Assembly (NCBI RefSeq): GCF_003096675.1
Contig: NZ_QEKW01000011.1
Span: 91,904-155,903, forward strand
Reading direction: 5' to 3'
Source of the DNA: Actinomycetospora cinnamomea
GTDB taxonomy: Bacteria; Actinomycetota; Actinomycetes; Mycobacteriales; Pseudonocardiaceae
Length of the DNA stretch: 64,000 bases
A program made the position numbers and the translations under genes. Positions 35,853 through 44,538 of the stretch are shown here, piece by piece. Numbering within the stretch: position 1 is the stretch's first letter; each line of letters starts with the position of its first letter. Below the pieces are notes generated by a model. That model made no database searches. It saw only the letters and a list, made by a program, of their open reading frames with translations, and was not told the DNA's origin.

Positions 35853-36465
35853 GCCGCGCCGCGACCCCTCGCTCGCCGACCGTGCGGTCTTCGCCGCCCA
35901 GTTCGTGCGCGCCCCGCTGGCCACGGCGTCGGTGTGGCCGAGCAGCTCCGCGCTGGCCCGCGCCGTGGCCGGCGCCGCGCTGCGTACCGCGCCCGCCGAC
36001 CCGGTCGTCGTCGAGCTCGGCGCGGGCAGCGGGGCGTTCACCGGCCTGCTCGCCGACCGACTCGGCGGGCGGGGGCGGCAGCTGGCGGTCGAGATCAACC
36101 CCGTGCTCGCGCACCGCCTCGCCGACCGCTTCCCCCGCGTCGAGGTGGTGCCGGCCGACGTCGCCGAGCTGGCCGCACTGCTGGCCCTGCGCGGCCTGCA
36201 GGGCGCCGACGCGGTGGTCAGCGGCCTGGGCTGGTCGGCGACCCGGCCGGGACGCGAGGACTCGCTGGTGCCGGTCGTGGCCCGCGCCCTGGCCGACGAC
36301 GGTGTCCTCGTGCAGTTCGCCTACTGCGCGACCTCCTGGGCGACCCCGGCGCGGGCGCTGCGCGCGGAGCTCGGCGCGTGCTTCGCCGAGGTCGACACGT
36401 CGCCGGTCGTCTGGCGCAACCTGCCCCCCGCCGTCGTCCACCGGGCGGCACACCCGCGGCGCTGA
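35842..36465 (+). CDS. Phospholipid N-methyltransferase-like SAM methyltransferase
   Basis: A 207-residue methyltransferase of the PmtA/rRNA-adenine-dimethylase-like class. Motif I is VVVELGAGSGAFTGLLADRL, and AVEINPVLAHRLADRFP and VVSGLGWSATRPG follow, as in PmtA-type phospholipid N-methyltransferases. PmtA makes phosphatidylcholine from PE; the related OlsG of planctomycetes methylates ornithine lipids. Overlap with olsA by 11 bases puts it in the ornithine lipid operon, so head-group methylation of ornithine lipid is a reasonable guess. A plain KsgA-like role is unlikely because the C-terminal RNA-binding domain is absent. Confidence 0.75.
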   Translation: MSPEPRRDPSLADRAVFAAQFVRAPLATASVWPSSSALARAVAGAALRTAPADPVVVELGAGSGAFTGLLADRLGGRGRQLAVEINPVLAHRLADRFPRVEVVPADVAELAALLALRGLQGADAVVSGLGWSATRPGREDSLVPVVARALADDGVLVQFAYCATSWATPARALRAELGACFAEVDTSPVVWRNLPPAVVHRAAHPRR

Positions 36466-36798
36466 CACCCGCCGCAGGGGCCGCCGCACCGGACGGCCGC
36501 GCGGGCGTGCACCGGCGGCTCACCGGCGGCGCCCGTGGGTGACACGCGGGGCCACCCGGTCGTCGCCCGGGTGTCCGCGAGGGCCGACGCGCGGTGATCC
36601 GCCCAGGTCAGGGGCAGGGTGGTCTCCGGGCTGGTGTACGGTCCCGCAACCATCGGCCCGGCCGTCCGGGCCGCGGCACCCGTCGCGGCGTGGCGTCACC
36701 GGCCGACCGACCGTCCGTGTGACCGTCCGTGTGACCGGTCCGACCGACGTCGCGGTCCCCCGCGACGACCCCGCACCACAGAGAGGGGAGACACCGCG
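36466..36798. other. 333-bp intergenic region before mihF
   Basis: This is the leader of the integration host factor gene. It contains TACGGT (36637-36642), a possible -10 box without a clear -35, and a tandem 12-base direct repeat CCGTCCGTGTGA x2 (36711-36734) between that box and the gene. GAGAGGGGAG just before 36799 is the ribosome site. No reading frame is supported. Confidence 0.5.
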
Positions 36799-37110
36799 AT
36801 GGCCCTCCCGACGTTGACCCCCGAGCAGCGCGAGGCCGCCCAGGCCAAGTCCCGCGAGGCCCGCCAGGCCCGCTCGGCCCTGCTGGCCGGCATCAAGAGC
36901 GGCGACGAGTCCATCCCCGCTGTCCTCGACCGCGGCAAGAGTGACCCGATCGCCGGCAAGACCAAGGTGTCCCAGCTCGTGCGGGCGCTGCCCGGCTACG
37001 GGCCGGCCAAGGCCGCGGCCGTGCTCGAGCAGGCCGGCATCCCCGAGGACCGGCGCGTGGCGGGCCTCGGGTCGCGTCAGCGCGAGGCGCTGGTCAGCGC
37101 GCTGAGCTGA
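36799..37110 (+). CDS. mihF: Integration host factor, actinobacterial type
   Basis: A 103-residue nucleoid protein of the actinobacterial IHF (mIHF/sIHF) family. ALPTLTPEQREAAQAKSREAR and SALLAGIKSGD lead, and the helix-two-turn-helix region (KTKVSQLVRALPGYGPAKA) and LEQAGIPEDRRVAGLGSRQ follow. It binds DNA without sequence preference, bends it, and is essential in mycobacteria. In many actinobacteria mihF is followed by gmk, rpoZ and other conserved genes; here a strong terminator ends the unit, and the conserved neighbours are missing. Confidence 0.95.
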   Translation: MALPTLTPEQREAAQAKSREARQARSALLAGIKSGDESIPAVLDRGKSDPIAGKTKVSQLVRALPGYGPAKAAAVLEQAGIPEDRRVAGLGSRQREALVSALS

Positions 37111-37130
37111 CGGCGCCCACCGCCACGACG

Positions 37131-37178
37131 GACGGGGCGGTCGGTGGTCCGGGAACCCGGATCACCGACCGCCCCGTC
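37131..37178. terminator. Long rho-independent-like terminator (bidirectional)
   Basis: A 48-base perfect hairpin: 23-base arms with one G-T pair and an AA loop, between GACGGGGCGGTCGGTG and its complement CACCGACCGCCCCGTC, with TCCGGG/CCCGGA near the loop. It lies 21 bases after the mihF stop and 12 bases from the convergent gene's stop. There is no U-tract, as usual in actinobacteria. Confidence 0.85.
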
Positions 37179-37189
37179 GTGTGTGGAGG

Positions 37190-37957
37190 TCAGGAGTCGC
37201 CGTCGGAGGACCGGTCGGCCCGGTGCCGGCCGCCCTCGCGGTCACCGGACCCCTGGTCGGCCCGGCTGCCGGCCCGGTTGTCGTCGCGGTCGCCCGACCC
37301 CGTCGACGTCTCGCGGGAGGCCGGGGCCACGGTCGCCGCCGCGGCGCCGGCCTCGGCGACGCGCAGCTCGCCCGTCTCCGGCGTCGGGTCGGCGGCGAGC
37401 ATCGAGCCGCCGCCGATCACCGCGACCCCGCCGCCGGCGAGCGCGCCGACGAGGGCCAGGGCTCCCGCCGTACGGGTGGGCAGGGGCACGCGACGGCCGG
37501 GACGGCCGCGACCGACGGCCGGCACCGCGTGCGAGGGCGTCGGCGGTGCCAGCGCGCTGGGCACGGCCGCCGGGTAGGCGGGCCGGGGCGTGCCGCCGGT
37601 GGTGGGGTCGTCGGCGACCGTGCGGGCGACGGGTGCCGAGGCCGACCGGCCGGTGGGCGACGAGCCGGTCGGGGGGAGGCCGGCGCGCCGGTCGCGGGCG
37701 GCGGCCAGGGCGATCGCGGCCAGGTCCAGCGGCGAGGTCTCGGGGGCGTGCCCGCCGGGAGCGCCCGCCGCGGGGCCCGGGGCCGGGGCGGCGGCGCGTG
37801 GGGCGCGACCGACCCGGGGGAGCGGCCCCGAGGGGTGCGCCTCGCCACGGCCCTGCTGCGGCAGGAGGTCGCCGAGGTCGCGCCGGGTCGCGGGGGCAGG
37901 GGTCACGGGGGGTGGGGCGGGCGCCGTCCGGGCGCCGTCCGCACGGTGTCGGGCCAT
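37190..37957 (-). CDS. Low-complexity membrane protein of unknown function
   Basis: A 255-residue protein that I do not recognise. The first 160 residues are Pro/Ala/Arg-rich and probably disordered. One TM segment lies near 163-183 (TAGALALVGALAGGGVAVIGG), and the tail of about 70 residues is rich in Asp, Arg, Gly and Ser (GDRDDNRAGSRADQG) and would lie outside the cell. The layout, disordered cytoplasmic N-terminus and short charged exterior, is common in actinobacterial proteins of kinase or secretion systems. A start inside the Arg-rich leader cannot be excluded. Confidence 0.55.
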   Translation of the reverse strand: MARHRADGARTAPAPPPVTPAPATRRDLGDLLPQQGRGEAHPSGPLPRVGRAPRAAAPAPGPAAGAPGGHAPETSPLDLAAIALAAARDRRAGLPPTGSSPTGRSASAPVARTVADDPTTGGTPRPAYPAAVPSALAPPTPSHAVPAVGRGRPGRRVPLPTRTAGALALVGALAGGGVAVIGGGSMLAADPTPETGELRVAEAGAAAATVAPASRETSTGSGDRDDNRAGSRADQGSGDREGGRHRADRSSDGDS

Positions 37958-38537
37958 GCGTCGTCTCCGTTGCGCCGCCCGTCGTACCGACCTGGCCGAG
38001 GGGGAGCGAACCAGGTGCCGCGCGGCCGGTGGGGAGTCCGGCGCCGACGGCGTTCGTGGCCTGTCCGCGCGGGGCTCGGGGGCCGCGCCCGCCGGACAGG
38101 CCCGGGGCGGACGAGCGCGGGTCCGGCACCGGCTGTACGGGTGTCCGGACGGGGACGAGACTAGGGGCCGGGGGAAGACCTCGGGGTGCCCGCGTCGTGC
38201 GGGCCGCGCGCGGCGGCCGATCGTCGTCGGAGCAGCTCAGGCGGTCAGCGGATGGTGACGAGCCGGCGTCGCAGAGGTCTCGACCAGGTCACGATGTGAT
38301 CGGAGTCACAACCAAGTGCCGCTGTTCGGAGGACGAGACGTCGTCGCGCTCCGCACACGACGCGCGTTCCGTTGCGCCGCGTGGGGGTCACGTACGGTGG
38401 CGGGTCGACAGAGTTCGGACGACCGGGTTGCATCGGGTCGTCCCCCGACCGACGCGGCTCGGGTCCGGGCCCGTCCCGGACACCCCGACCACGGCCAGCA
38501 CGGCGTCCCGGCACCCCCGGGTCGCGGAGAGGCGTCG
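37958..38537. other. 580-bp divergent intergenic region
   Basis: This lies between the leftward membrane protein and the rightward oxidase-like protein. It carries a perfect CRP/GlxR-type site (38295-38310), a TACGGT box at 38393-38398 that could be a -10 for the rightward gene, and GGAGAGG before its ATG. The part 37980-38230 is extremely GC-rich. No open frame is convincing on either strand. Confidence 0.55.
38295..38310. promoter_or_regulatory. CRP/GlxR-type operator
   Basis: TGTGA-TCGGAG-TCACA, a perfect 16-base TGTGA-N6-TCACA palindrome, matching the consensus of CRP-family regulators such as GlxR and mycobacterial Crp. It lies in the long divergent region, about 230 bases before the oxidase-like gene and 340 before the membrane protein. 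By chance such a perfect match is rare in GC-rich DNA. Confidence 0.7.
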
Positions 38538-39287
38538 ATGAGCGACCGGGTTCCCCCCCACCCCGATCACCACACCGACCCCCACCCCGAGCGACCGGGA
38601 TCCGCCGGCGAGCACGTCCTGCAGGACGCGCTGGGCACCACGTCCCGGGCGGAGCGCTTCTACGACGACCAGGTCTGTGACCGGCTGGTGCCGTCGATGC
38701 AGGAGTTCGTCGGCCGGATGACGATGGCGTTCGTCGCCACCGCCGACGCGCACGGCGAGTGCGACTCGACGCTGCGCGCCGGCCCGCCCGGGTTCCTGCG
38801 TGTCCTCGACGACCGCCACGTGGCCTGGCCGGAGTACCGCGGCAACGGCGTCATGGCGAGCCTGGGCAACATCACCGAGAACCCGCACGTCGGGCTGCTG
38901 ATGGTCGACTTCACCGACGACCTCATCGGCCTGCACGTCAACGGCGCCGCGCGCATCGTGGACGACGCGCAGCTGCGCAGCGAGCACCCGGACCTGCCGC
39001 GGGAGACCGCGCCGGGGCGTCGCGCGGACGTCTGGGTGGAGGTCACCGTGGAGGAGGCCTACATCCACTGCCGCAAGCACATCCCGCGGATGGTCCCGAT
39101 GGGCCGCCGGCGGGCGTGGGGCACCGACGACGCCCGCCGCAAGGGCGGCGACCACTTCGGCGTCGCCGCGGTCCGTCGCGCGGCGGCCGAGAGCGCCGTC
39201 CCGGCCGCCGAGCAGGGTGAGACGGCCCACGCCGGGGACCCCCGGGCGGCGGAGCGGGCGGCGGCAGGGGCATCCTCCGGGGAGTGA
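38538..39287 (+). CDS. Pyridoxamine 5'-phosphate oxidase-like flavin/F420-binding protein
   Basis: A 249-residue split-barrel protein of the PNPOx-like class. RMTMAFVATADAHGECDSTLRAG, YRGNGVMASLGNITENPHVGLL and LIGLHVNGAARIVD are the family's flavin-binding strands; VTVEEAYIHCRKHIPRM closes the barrel. Proteins of this subgroup bind FMN or F420 and detoxify or sense redox cofactors. The N-terminal 30 residues and a C-terminal tail of about 40 (Ala/Arg-rich) are outside the fold. GGAGAGG precedes the ATG. The stop overlaps the MBL gene start (GTGA), so they are co-transcribed. Confidence 0.82.
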   Translation: MSDRVPPHPDHHTDPHPERPGSAGEHVLQDALGTTSRAERFYDDQVCDRLVPSMQEFVGRMTMAFVATADAHGECDSTLRAGPPGFLRVLDDRHVAWPEYRGNGVMASLGNITENPHVGLLMVDFTDDLIGLHVNGAARIVDDAQLRSEHPDLPRETAPGRRADVWVEVTVEEAYIHCRKHIPRMVPMGRRRAWGTDDARRKGGDHFGVAAVRRAAAESAVPAAEQGETAHAGDPRAAERAAAGASSGE

Positions 39288-40342
39288 TCCCCGATCGGCA
39301 CGCGTGGAGCAGGCCCGAGCTCGAGACGGTCGCCCCCGGCGTCCACCGCCTGCCGCTCCCGCTGCCGAGCGACGCCCTGCGCGCGGTCAACGTGTACCTG
39401 CTCGCCCCCGAGGGGGCCGACGGCGAGCTGACCCTCGTCGACGGCGGCTGGGCCATCGACGCGTCGCGCGAGGTGCTGGCCCGGCTGCTCGGCGAGCTCG
39501 GCCTCGGTGTCGGCGACGTGCGGCGCTTCCTCGTGACCCACGTCCACCGCGACCACTACAGCCAGGCCGTCGCGCTGCGCCGCGAGCACGGCGCCCGCGT
39601 GGCCCTGGGGGCCGGGGAGCGCGAGTCCCTGGCGCGGATCCAGGGCCCCGAGCGCGGGATGGCGGCCCAGGTCGACCTGCTCGACCGCGCGGGGGCCACG
39701 ACGCTGGCCGCCGAGGTGCGGTCGTGGCTGGCCCGGGCGGAGGCGCCGCCGGCGGAGGGCTTCGCCGACCCCGACGAGTGGCTCGTCGACGGCCAGCAGC
39801 TCTCCGCCGGTGGACGTTCGCTCGTGGTCCGGGAGACCCCCGGACACACCCGCGGGCACCTCGTCTTCGTCGACGAGACCACGGCCGACGCCACGATGCT
39901 CTTCGCCGGCGACCACGTCCTGCCCCACATCACGCCGTCGATCGGCTTCGAGCCCGCCGCCCGGCCCGGCGCGCTGACGCGCTTCCTGTCCTCGCTCGCG
40001 GCGCTGCGCGCGGAGCCGGACCGGCGGCTGCTGCCCGCCCACGGCCCGGTCGCCGAGAGCGTCCACGCCCGCGTCGACGAGCTGGTGGCCCACCACGACC
40101 AGCGCCTCGACGAGGTCGCCGCCGCCGTGGCCGCCGGTCTCCCGACCGCCGCCGAGGTCGCCGGCGCGCTGCGCTGGACCCGACGCGGCTTCCGGCTCGA
40201 CGAGCTCGAGACGTTCAACCGCATGCTCGCGGTGCTCGAGACCGACGCCCACCTCGAGGTGCTCGCGGCGCAGGGCCGCGTGCAGCGCGCCGCCGAGCCC
40301 GACGGCGAGGGCGTCGACGTCGTGCGGCACGCCGCGGCCTGA
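39284..40342 (+). CDS. MBL-fold metallo-hydrolase
   Basis: A 352-residue metallo-beta-lactamase-fold protein. The metal motif is THVHRDHYS (HxHxDH), and a further His in GHTRGHLVF and FAGDHVLP complete the site; the second Asp is in the latter. The C-terminal 90 residues after LPAHGP form a helical cap with a winged-helix look (RWTRRGFRLDELETFNRML), as in the glyoxalase-II-like/LACTB2-type proteins. The start GTG overlaps the previous stop. A substrate, such as a thioester or glutathione-like adduct, is not known. Confidence 0.85.
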   Translation: MIPDRHAWSRPELETVAPGVHRLPLPLPSDALRAVNVYLLAPEGADGELTLVDGGWAIDASREVLARLLGELGLGVGDVRRFLVTHVHRDHYSQAVALRREHGARVALGAGERESLARIQGPERGMAAQVDLLDRAGATTLAAEVRSWLARAEAPPAEGFADPDEWLVDGQQLSAGGRSLVVRETPGHTRGHLVFVDETTADATMLFAGDHVLPHITPSIGFEPAARPGALTRFLSSLAALRAEPDRRLLPAHGPVAESVHARVDELVAHHDQRLDEVAAAVAAGLPTAAEVAGALRWTRRGFRLDELETFNRMLAVLETDAHLEVLAAQGRVQRAAEPDGEGVDVVRHAAA

Positions 40343-40458
40343 CCGGCGCCGTCGGCCAGATCTCCTCCGGTGCGGCGGCGCGGTGTCGCCGGGCGGAGCT
40401 ACCGTGGATGGTCGTCCCGGCGCACCCGCGCCGGCCCGTCCCGCTGGAGAAGGCCTGC

Positions 40459-42888
40459 GTGACCGCCTCGTCCACGTCCGCCGCCGACACCGCCCGCGGT
40501 GAACCCCCCGACGGCACCGATCCGGTGGCCGTCGAACAGCCCTACGTCACGATGCTCTACGGCAAGCTCGACGAGCGCCGGGCCGAGACCGCCGCGCTGC
40601 TCGCCCGGGTGCTGCGCGACGAGACCACGGGCACACCGCAGGCCGTGTCCGAGCGCGACGCGGCCGCGCAGATGTACTCCGAGCAGCTCGCCACCCTCTC
40701 GGCGGTCGAGCAGGGCCTGTGCTTCGGCCGCCTGGATCTCGACCCGGACCGGCCGCCGCCCCCGCCCGCCGACGGGTCGGGAGAGCAGATCGAGGGCCTC
40801 GACCAGGACGTCCTCTACGTGGGGCGCCTGGGGCTGCTCGACGCCGAGCACGACTACGAGCCCCTGCTGGTCGACTGGCGTGCCCCGGCCGCCCGGCCGT
40901 ACTACACGGCCACCGCGGCCTCGCCCGACGGCGTGCGCCGTCGCCGGCACATCCGCTCCCGCAGCCGCCGGGTCACCGCGGTCGACGACGAGGTGCTCGA
41001 CCTCGCCGAGGCCGCCCGCCTCGGCGCGGCCACCCAGCGCACGGGCCTGACCGGCGAGGCGGTGCTGCTCGCAGCCCTGTCGGCCGGGCGCACCGGGCGG
41101 ATGGGCGACATCGTCGCCACGATCCAGGGCGAGCAGGACCGGGTCATCCGCTCCGGCGCCAACGGCGTCGTGGTCGTCGAGGGCGGTCCCGGCACCGGCA
41201 AGACCGCCGTCGCGCTGCACCGCGCGGCCTACCTGCTCTACACCCACCGCCGCCAGCTCGCCCGCCGCGGCGTGCTCGTCGTCGGCCCCAACCCGACGTT
41301 CCTGCGCTACATCGAGCAGGTCCTGCCCTCGCTCGGCGAGACGAGCGTGCTGCTCTCCACCGTCGGCGAGCTCTACCCGGGTCTCGCCGCCCGCCGCGCC
41401 GAGCCCGCCGAAGCCGCCGCGCTCAAGGGCCACCCCGAGATGACCCGCGTGCTCTCCACGGCCGTGCGCGACCGCCAGGAGCTGCCGCGCCGCCCGATCG
41501 AGCTCGTCGTCGACGGGGAGAAGGTGGTCGTCGACCGCGACGTGGTGGCCCACGCCCGTACCCGCGCACGGCGCACGCGGCGACCCCACAACGACGCCAA
41601 GCGGACGTTCGTGCGCGAGGTGGTCGACCAGCTCGCCCGCCGCGAGGTCGAGCGGGTGGGCCGCGATCTCGACGGACGGTCCAACCTGCTCGACCGCGGC
41701 GACCTCGCCGACGTCCGTGCCGGGCTGCGTGCCGACCCCGACCTGCGCGCCGTCCTCGACGAGCTGTGGCCGACGCTGACGCCCCCGCAGCTCCTCGCCG
41801 ACCTGTGGACCACCCCGCAGCGCCTTCGGGCCGCCACGCGCGGCTGGTCCGACGCCGACCGCGCGCTGCTCGGGCGCGAGGCGCTCCCGGCCGACCTCCT
41901 CGACGGCGGCTGGTGGAGCCCGGCCGACGCGGTGCTGCTCGACGAGGTCGCCGAGCTGCTCGGCGAGGACGACACCGCCGCCCGCGAGGCCGAGGAGCGC
42001 AAGCGTGAGGCCGACGAGGCCTACGCCGCGGGCGTCCTGGAGATCCTCGCGATGGAGGAGGACTGGGACCCCGAGCTGCTGCGCCCCACCGACGTCGTCG
42101 ACGCCAGCGTGCTGGCCGACCGCACACGGGAGGCCACCTACGCCTCCGCGGCCGAGCGCGCCGCCGACGACCGCACGTGGACCTTCGGCCACGTCATCGT
42201 CGACGAGGCCCAGGAGCTCTCGCCGATGGCGTGGCGGGTGCTCATGCGCCGGTGCCCCAGCCGCTCGATGACGCTGGTCGGCGACGTCGCCCAGACCGGC
42301 GCCCGGGCCGGCGCGTCGTCGTGGAGCGAGGTGCTCTCGCCCTACGTGGCCGCGCGCTGGCGCCGCGAGGTACTCACGGTCAACTACCGCACGCCCGCCG
42401 AGATCATGGCGGTGGCCGCTGACGTCCTCGCGGCGATCGACCCCACCGCGGCGACCCCGACGTCGGTGCGCGAGTCCGGGATCGAGCCCCGCGCGGTCGC
42501 CGCCGACGAGGACTCGCTCGTCGACGCCGCGGCGTCGTGTGCCCGCGAGGCCCGCGACGCCGTCCTCGACGCCGAGGGCGCCGGCCGGGTCGCGGTGCTC
42601 GCCCCCGGGGAGCGGGTGCCCGCGCTCGCCGCGGCGCTGGGCGTGGCCGCCGGTCAGGTGACCGACGCCGACCCGGCGGTCGACCTCGAGTCCGCCGTGG
42701 TGGTCTGCGAGGTGGGCGAGGCCAAGGGCCTGGAGTTCGACGCCGTCGTGCTCGTCGACCCGGCGGGTGTGGTCGATGCATCGCCCCGGGGCCTCAACGA
42801 CCTCTACGTCGCGCTGACCCGCGCCACCCGGTCGCTGGTCGTGGTCCACCCGGGCGATCTCCCGCCGGTCCTGCGCCGCCTGGACTGA
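40459..42888 (+). CDS. helD: HelD-like RNA polymerase-recycling ATPase (UvrD/Rep-like)
   Basis: An 809-residue superfamily 1 motor of the HelD/HelR class. The N-terminal arm has YVTMLYGKLDERRAETAALL and YVGRLGLLD before the helicase domains; Walker A is GGPGTGKTAVALHRAAYLLY (about 242-261), the DEAQ box is VIVDEAQELSPMAW (about 579), and C-terminal motifs include VNYRTPAEIM and YVALTRATRSLVVV. HelD frees stalled RNA polymerase and HelR-type members confer rifampicin tolerance. AGGCCTGCGTG with GGAGAAGG sets GTG 40459. It does not look like a DNA-repair UvrD because the 1B/2B domains are divergent. Confidence 0.85.
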   Translation: MTASSTSAADTARGEPPDGTDPVAVEQPYVTMLYGKLDERRAETAALLARVLRDETTGTPQAVSERDAAAQMYSEQLATLSAVEQGLCFGRLDLDPDRPPPPPADGSGEQIEGLDQDVLYVGRLGLLDAEHDYEPLLVDWRAPAARPYYTATAASPDGVRRRRHIRSRSRRVTAVDDEVLDLAEAARLGAATQRTGLTGEAVLLAALSAGRTGRMGDIVATIQGEQDRVIRSGANGVVVVEGGPGTGKTAVALHRAAYLLYTHRRQLARRGVLVVGPNPTFLRYIEQVLPSLGETSVLLSTVGELYPGLAARRAEPAEAAALKGHPEMTRVLSTAVRDRQELPRRPIELVVDGEKVVVDRDVVAHARTRARRTRRPHNDAKRTFVREVVDQLARREVERVGRDLDGRSNLLDRGDLADVRAGLRADPDLRAVLDELWPTLTPPQLLADLWTTPQRLRAATRGWSDADRALLGREALPADLLDGGWWSPADAVLLDEVAELLGEDDTAAREAEERKREADEAYAAGVLEILAMEEDWDPELLRPTDVVDASVLADRTREATYASAAERAADDRTWTFGHVIVDEAQELSPMAWRVLMRRCPSRSMTLVGDVAQTGARAGASSWSEVLSPYVAARWRREVLTVNYRTPAEIMAVAADVLAAIDPTAATPTSVRESGIEPRAVAADEDSLVDAAASCAREARDAVLDAEGAGRVAVLAPGERVPALAAALGVAAGQVTDADPAVDLESAVVVCEVGEAKGLEFDAVVLVDPAGVVDASPRGLNDLYVALTRATRSLVVVHPGDLPPVLRRLD

Positions 42889-43127
42889 CCCGCCTGGCCC
42901 GATCGGGGTGGTCCGTCCCTCGATCGGGTAACGCCGGTGCCGCCGGGGCCGAACCACGGGGTAGGCCGGGCGCGGTCGGTGGCCCGTGACGTCGTCCGCG
43001 ACCGCGAGCCCGTGCGGGGCGACCCGCCGTTCGGGCGACGCGCCGCCCGGGACGTCACGCAGACGAGGGACCCCGTCGTACGGGATGATCGGGGCCCGAC
43101 AGCCGCGCACCGGGAGGAGGGCCGGCA

Positions 43128-44537
43128 GTGAGCACGGACACCGGCCCGCCGGCGATGGTCGGGGGTCGCTACACCCTCGGCGACCTCATCGGTCGCGGCG
43201 GCGCCGCGGACGTGTTCCGGGCCCGGGACGAGCTGCTCGGCCGCGACGTGGCCATCAAGATGTTCAACGCCGCCGGGTCGGCGGTCCCGGACGGCGCCTC
43301 CCCGTCCGGTCCCGCCGATCCCGCCGACCCGGCGGAGAAGATCGGTGACATCGAGGAGGGCCAGGAGGCCCGCCACCGCCGCGAGGTGCTCACGCTCGCC
43401 GGGCTGTCGCACCCCGGGCTGGTCACGGTCTACGACGTCGGCGACGAGGACGGGCGCGCCTACTTCGTCATGCAGCTCATCGAGGGCGACACGCTGGCCC
43501 AGCGGGTGCGCGTGGGCCCGCTGCCCGTCGTCGACGTCGTCGCCCTCGGTGCCGCGCTGGCCGACGCGCTGGCCTACGTGCACCGCCGCGGCGTCGTGCA
43601 CCGCGACGTCAAGCCCGGCAACGTCCTGCTCGACGCGGAGGGCCGCGCCCACCTGTCGGACTTCGGGATCGCGGCGGTCCACGACGCGGCGCCGGTGACG
43701 GCCGCCGGCATGGTGATCGGCACCGCGTCCTACCTGAGCCCGGAGCAGGTCCGCGGCGAACCCATCGACGGTGCCGTCGACATCTACGCCCTCGGCCTCG
43801 TGCTCATCGAGTGCCTCACCGGGCGCCGCGAGTACCCCGGCAACGCGCTGGAGGCCGCGGTCGCCCGGCTGCACCGCCGCCCCGTGGTGCCCCCGGGTCT
43901 CCCGCCCGGCCTCGAGGCCCTGCTCACCGCGATGACCGCCGACGAGGCCGTCGACCGGCCCACCGCCGAGGAGGTCGTGGCGTCCCTGCGGGGTGTCTCC
44001 CGCGAGGTCGGCATGGAGGCCGAGACGATCCTGTCGCCGGTGCTCATGAGCGCGCCGACCGGTGTCATCGCCGGGTCCGGTCCGGTGGCAGTCGGGCCCG
44101 CCGCCGAGGCCCGCGCCCCCGAGCTCGAACCCACCGGCGCCTCGGTCAGGGCCCGCCCGGCGGCACGCCGTCGCCGCCTCGTCGCGGCCGCCGCGGTCGT
44201 CGTGGCGGCGCTGCTCGTCGCCGGGTCGGCGGTCGCGTACGGGCTGCTCTCGCAGGACCAGCCGCTACCGCCTCCGCCGTCGGCCACCCTCGCCCCGCCC
44301 CCGCCGCCGCTGCCGCTCCCGCCCCAGGTCACCACGACCAGCGAGGACGAGACCGAGGTCGCGACGGTGCCGCGCACCCGGCGCAGCACCACCGAGCGCC
44401 GCACGACCACCACGACGACGACCACCACGACGACGACCACCACGACGACCCGCCCATCGGTCGTTGTCCCGCCGTCCACGGTGGAGGAGTCCCGGGACCC
44501 GACGGTCACCTCGACGACGGCGACGGCCCGGCCGTGA
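43128..44537 (+). CDS. PknB-type membrane serine/threonine protein kinase
   Basis: A 469-residue protein kinase. It has the glycine loop GRGGAADVF (22-30), catalytic Lys44 (VAIKMF), HRDVKPGN (158-165), DFG (178-180) and GTASYLSPEQ. A proline/acid-rich insert of about 30 residues follows Lys44 before helix C. A TM segment lies near 351-374. The extracellular tail of about 95 residues is proline- and threonine-rich, with a run of 16 consecutive Thr (RRTTTTT...), and has no PASTA domain, so its ligand differs from PknB. GGGAGGAGGG precedes GTG 43128. It converges on eccB with one base between stops. Confidence 0.9.
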   Translation: MSTDTGPPAMVGGRYTLGDLIGRGGAADVFRARDELLGRDVAIKMFNAAGSAVPDGASPSGPADPADPAEKIGDIEEGQEARHRREVLTLAGLSHPGLVTVYDVGDEDGRAYFVMQLIEGDTLAQRVRVGPLPVVDVVALGAALADALAYVHRRGVVHRDVKPGNVLLDAEGRAHLSDFGIAAVHDAAPVTAAGMVIGTASYLSPEQVRGEPIDGAVDIYALGLVLIECLTGRREYPGNALEAAVARLHRRPVVPPGLPPGLEALLTAMTADEAVDRPTAEEVVASLRGVSREVGMEAETILSPVLMSAPTGVIAGSGPVAVGPAAEARAPELEPTGASVRARPAARRRRLVAAAAVVVAALLVAGSAVAYGLLSQDQPLPPPPSATLAPPPPPLPLPPQVTTTSEDETEVATVPRTRRSTTERRTTTTTTTTTTTTTTTTRPSVVVPPSTVEESRDPTVTSTTATARP

Positions 44538-44538
44538 G

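Noticed and set aside
44400..44455. Thr-codon run in the kinase gene as a phase-variable repeat
   Set aside because: It is an in-frame ACC/ACG mixture rather than a pure repeat, so slippage would not change frame. It was kept only as a protein feature.
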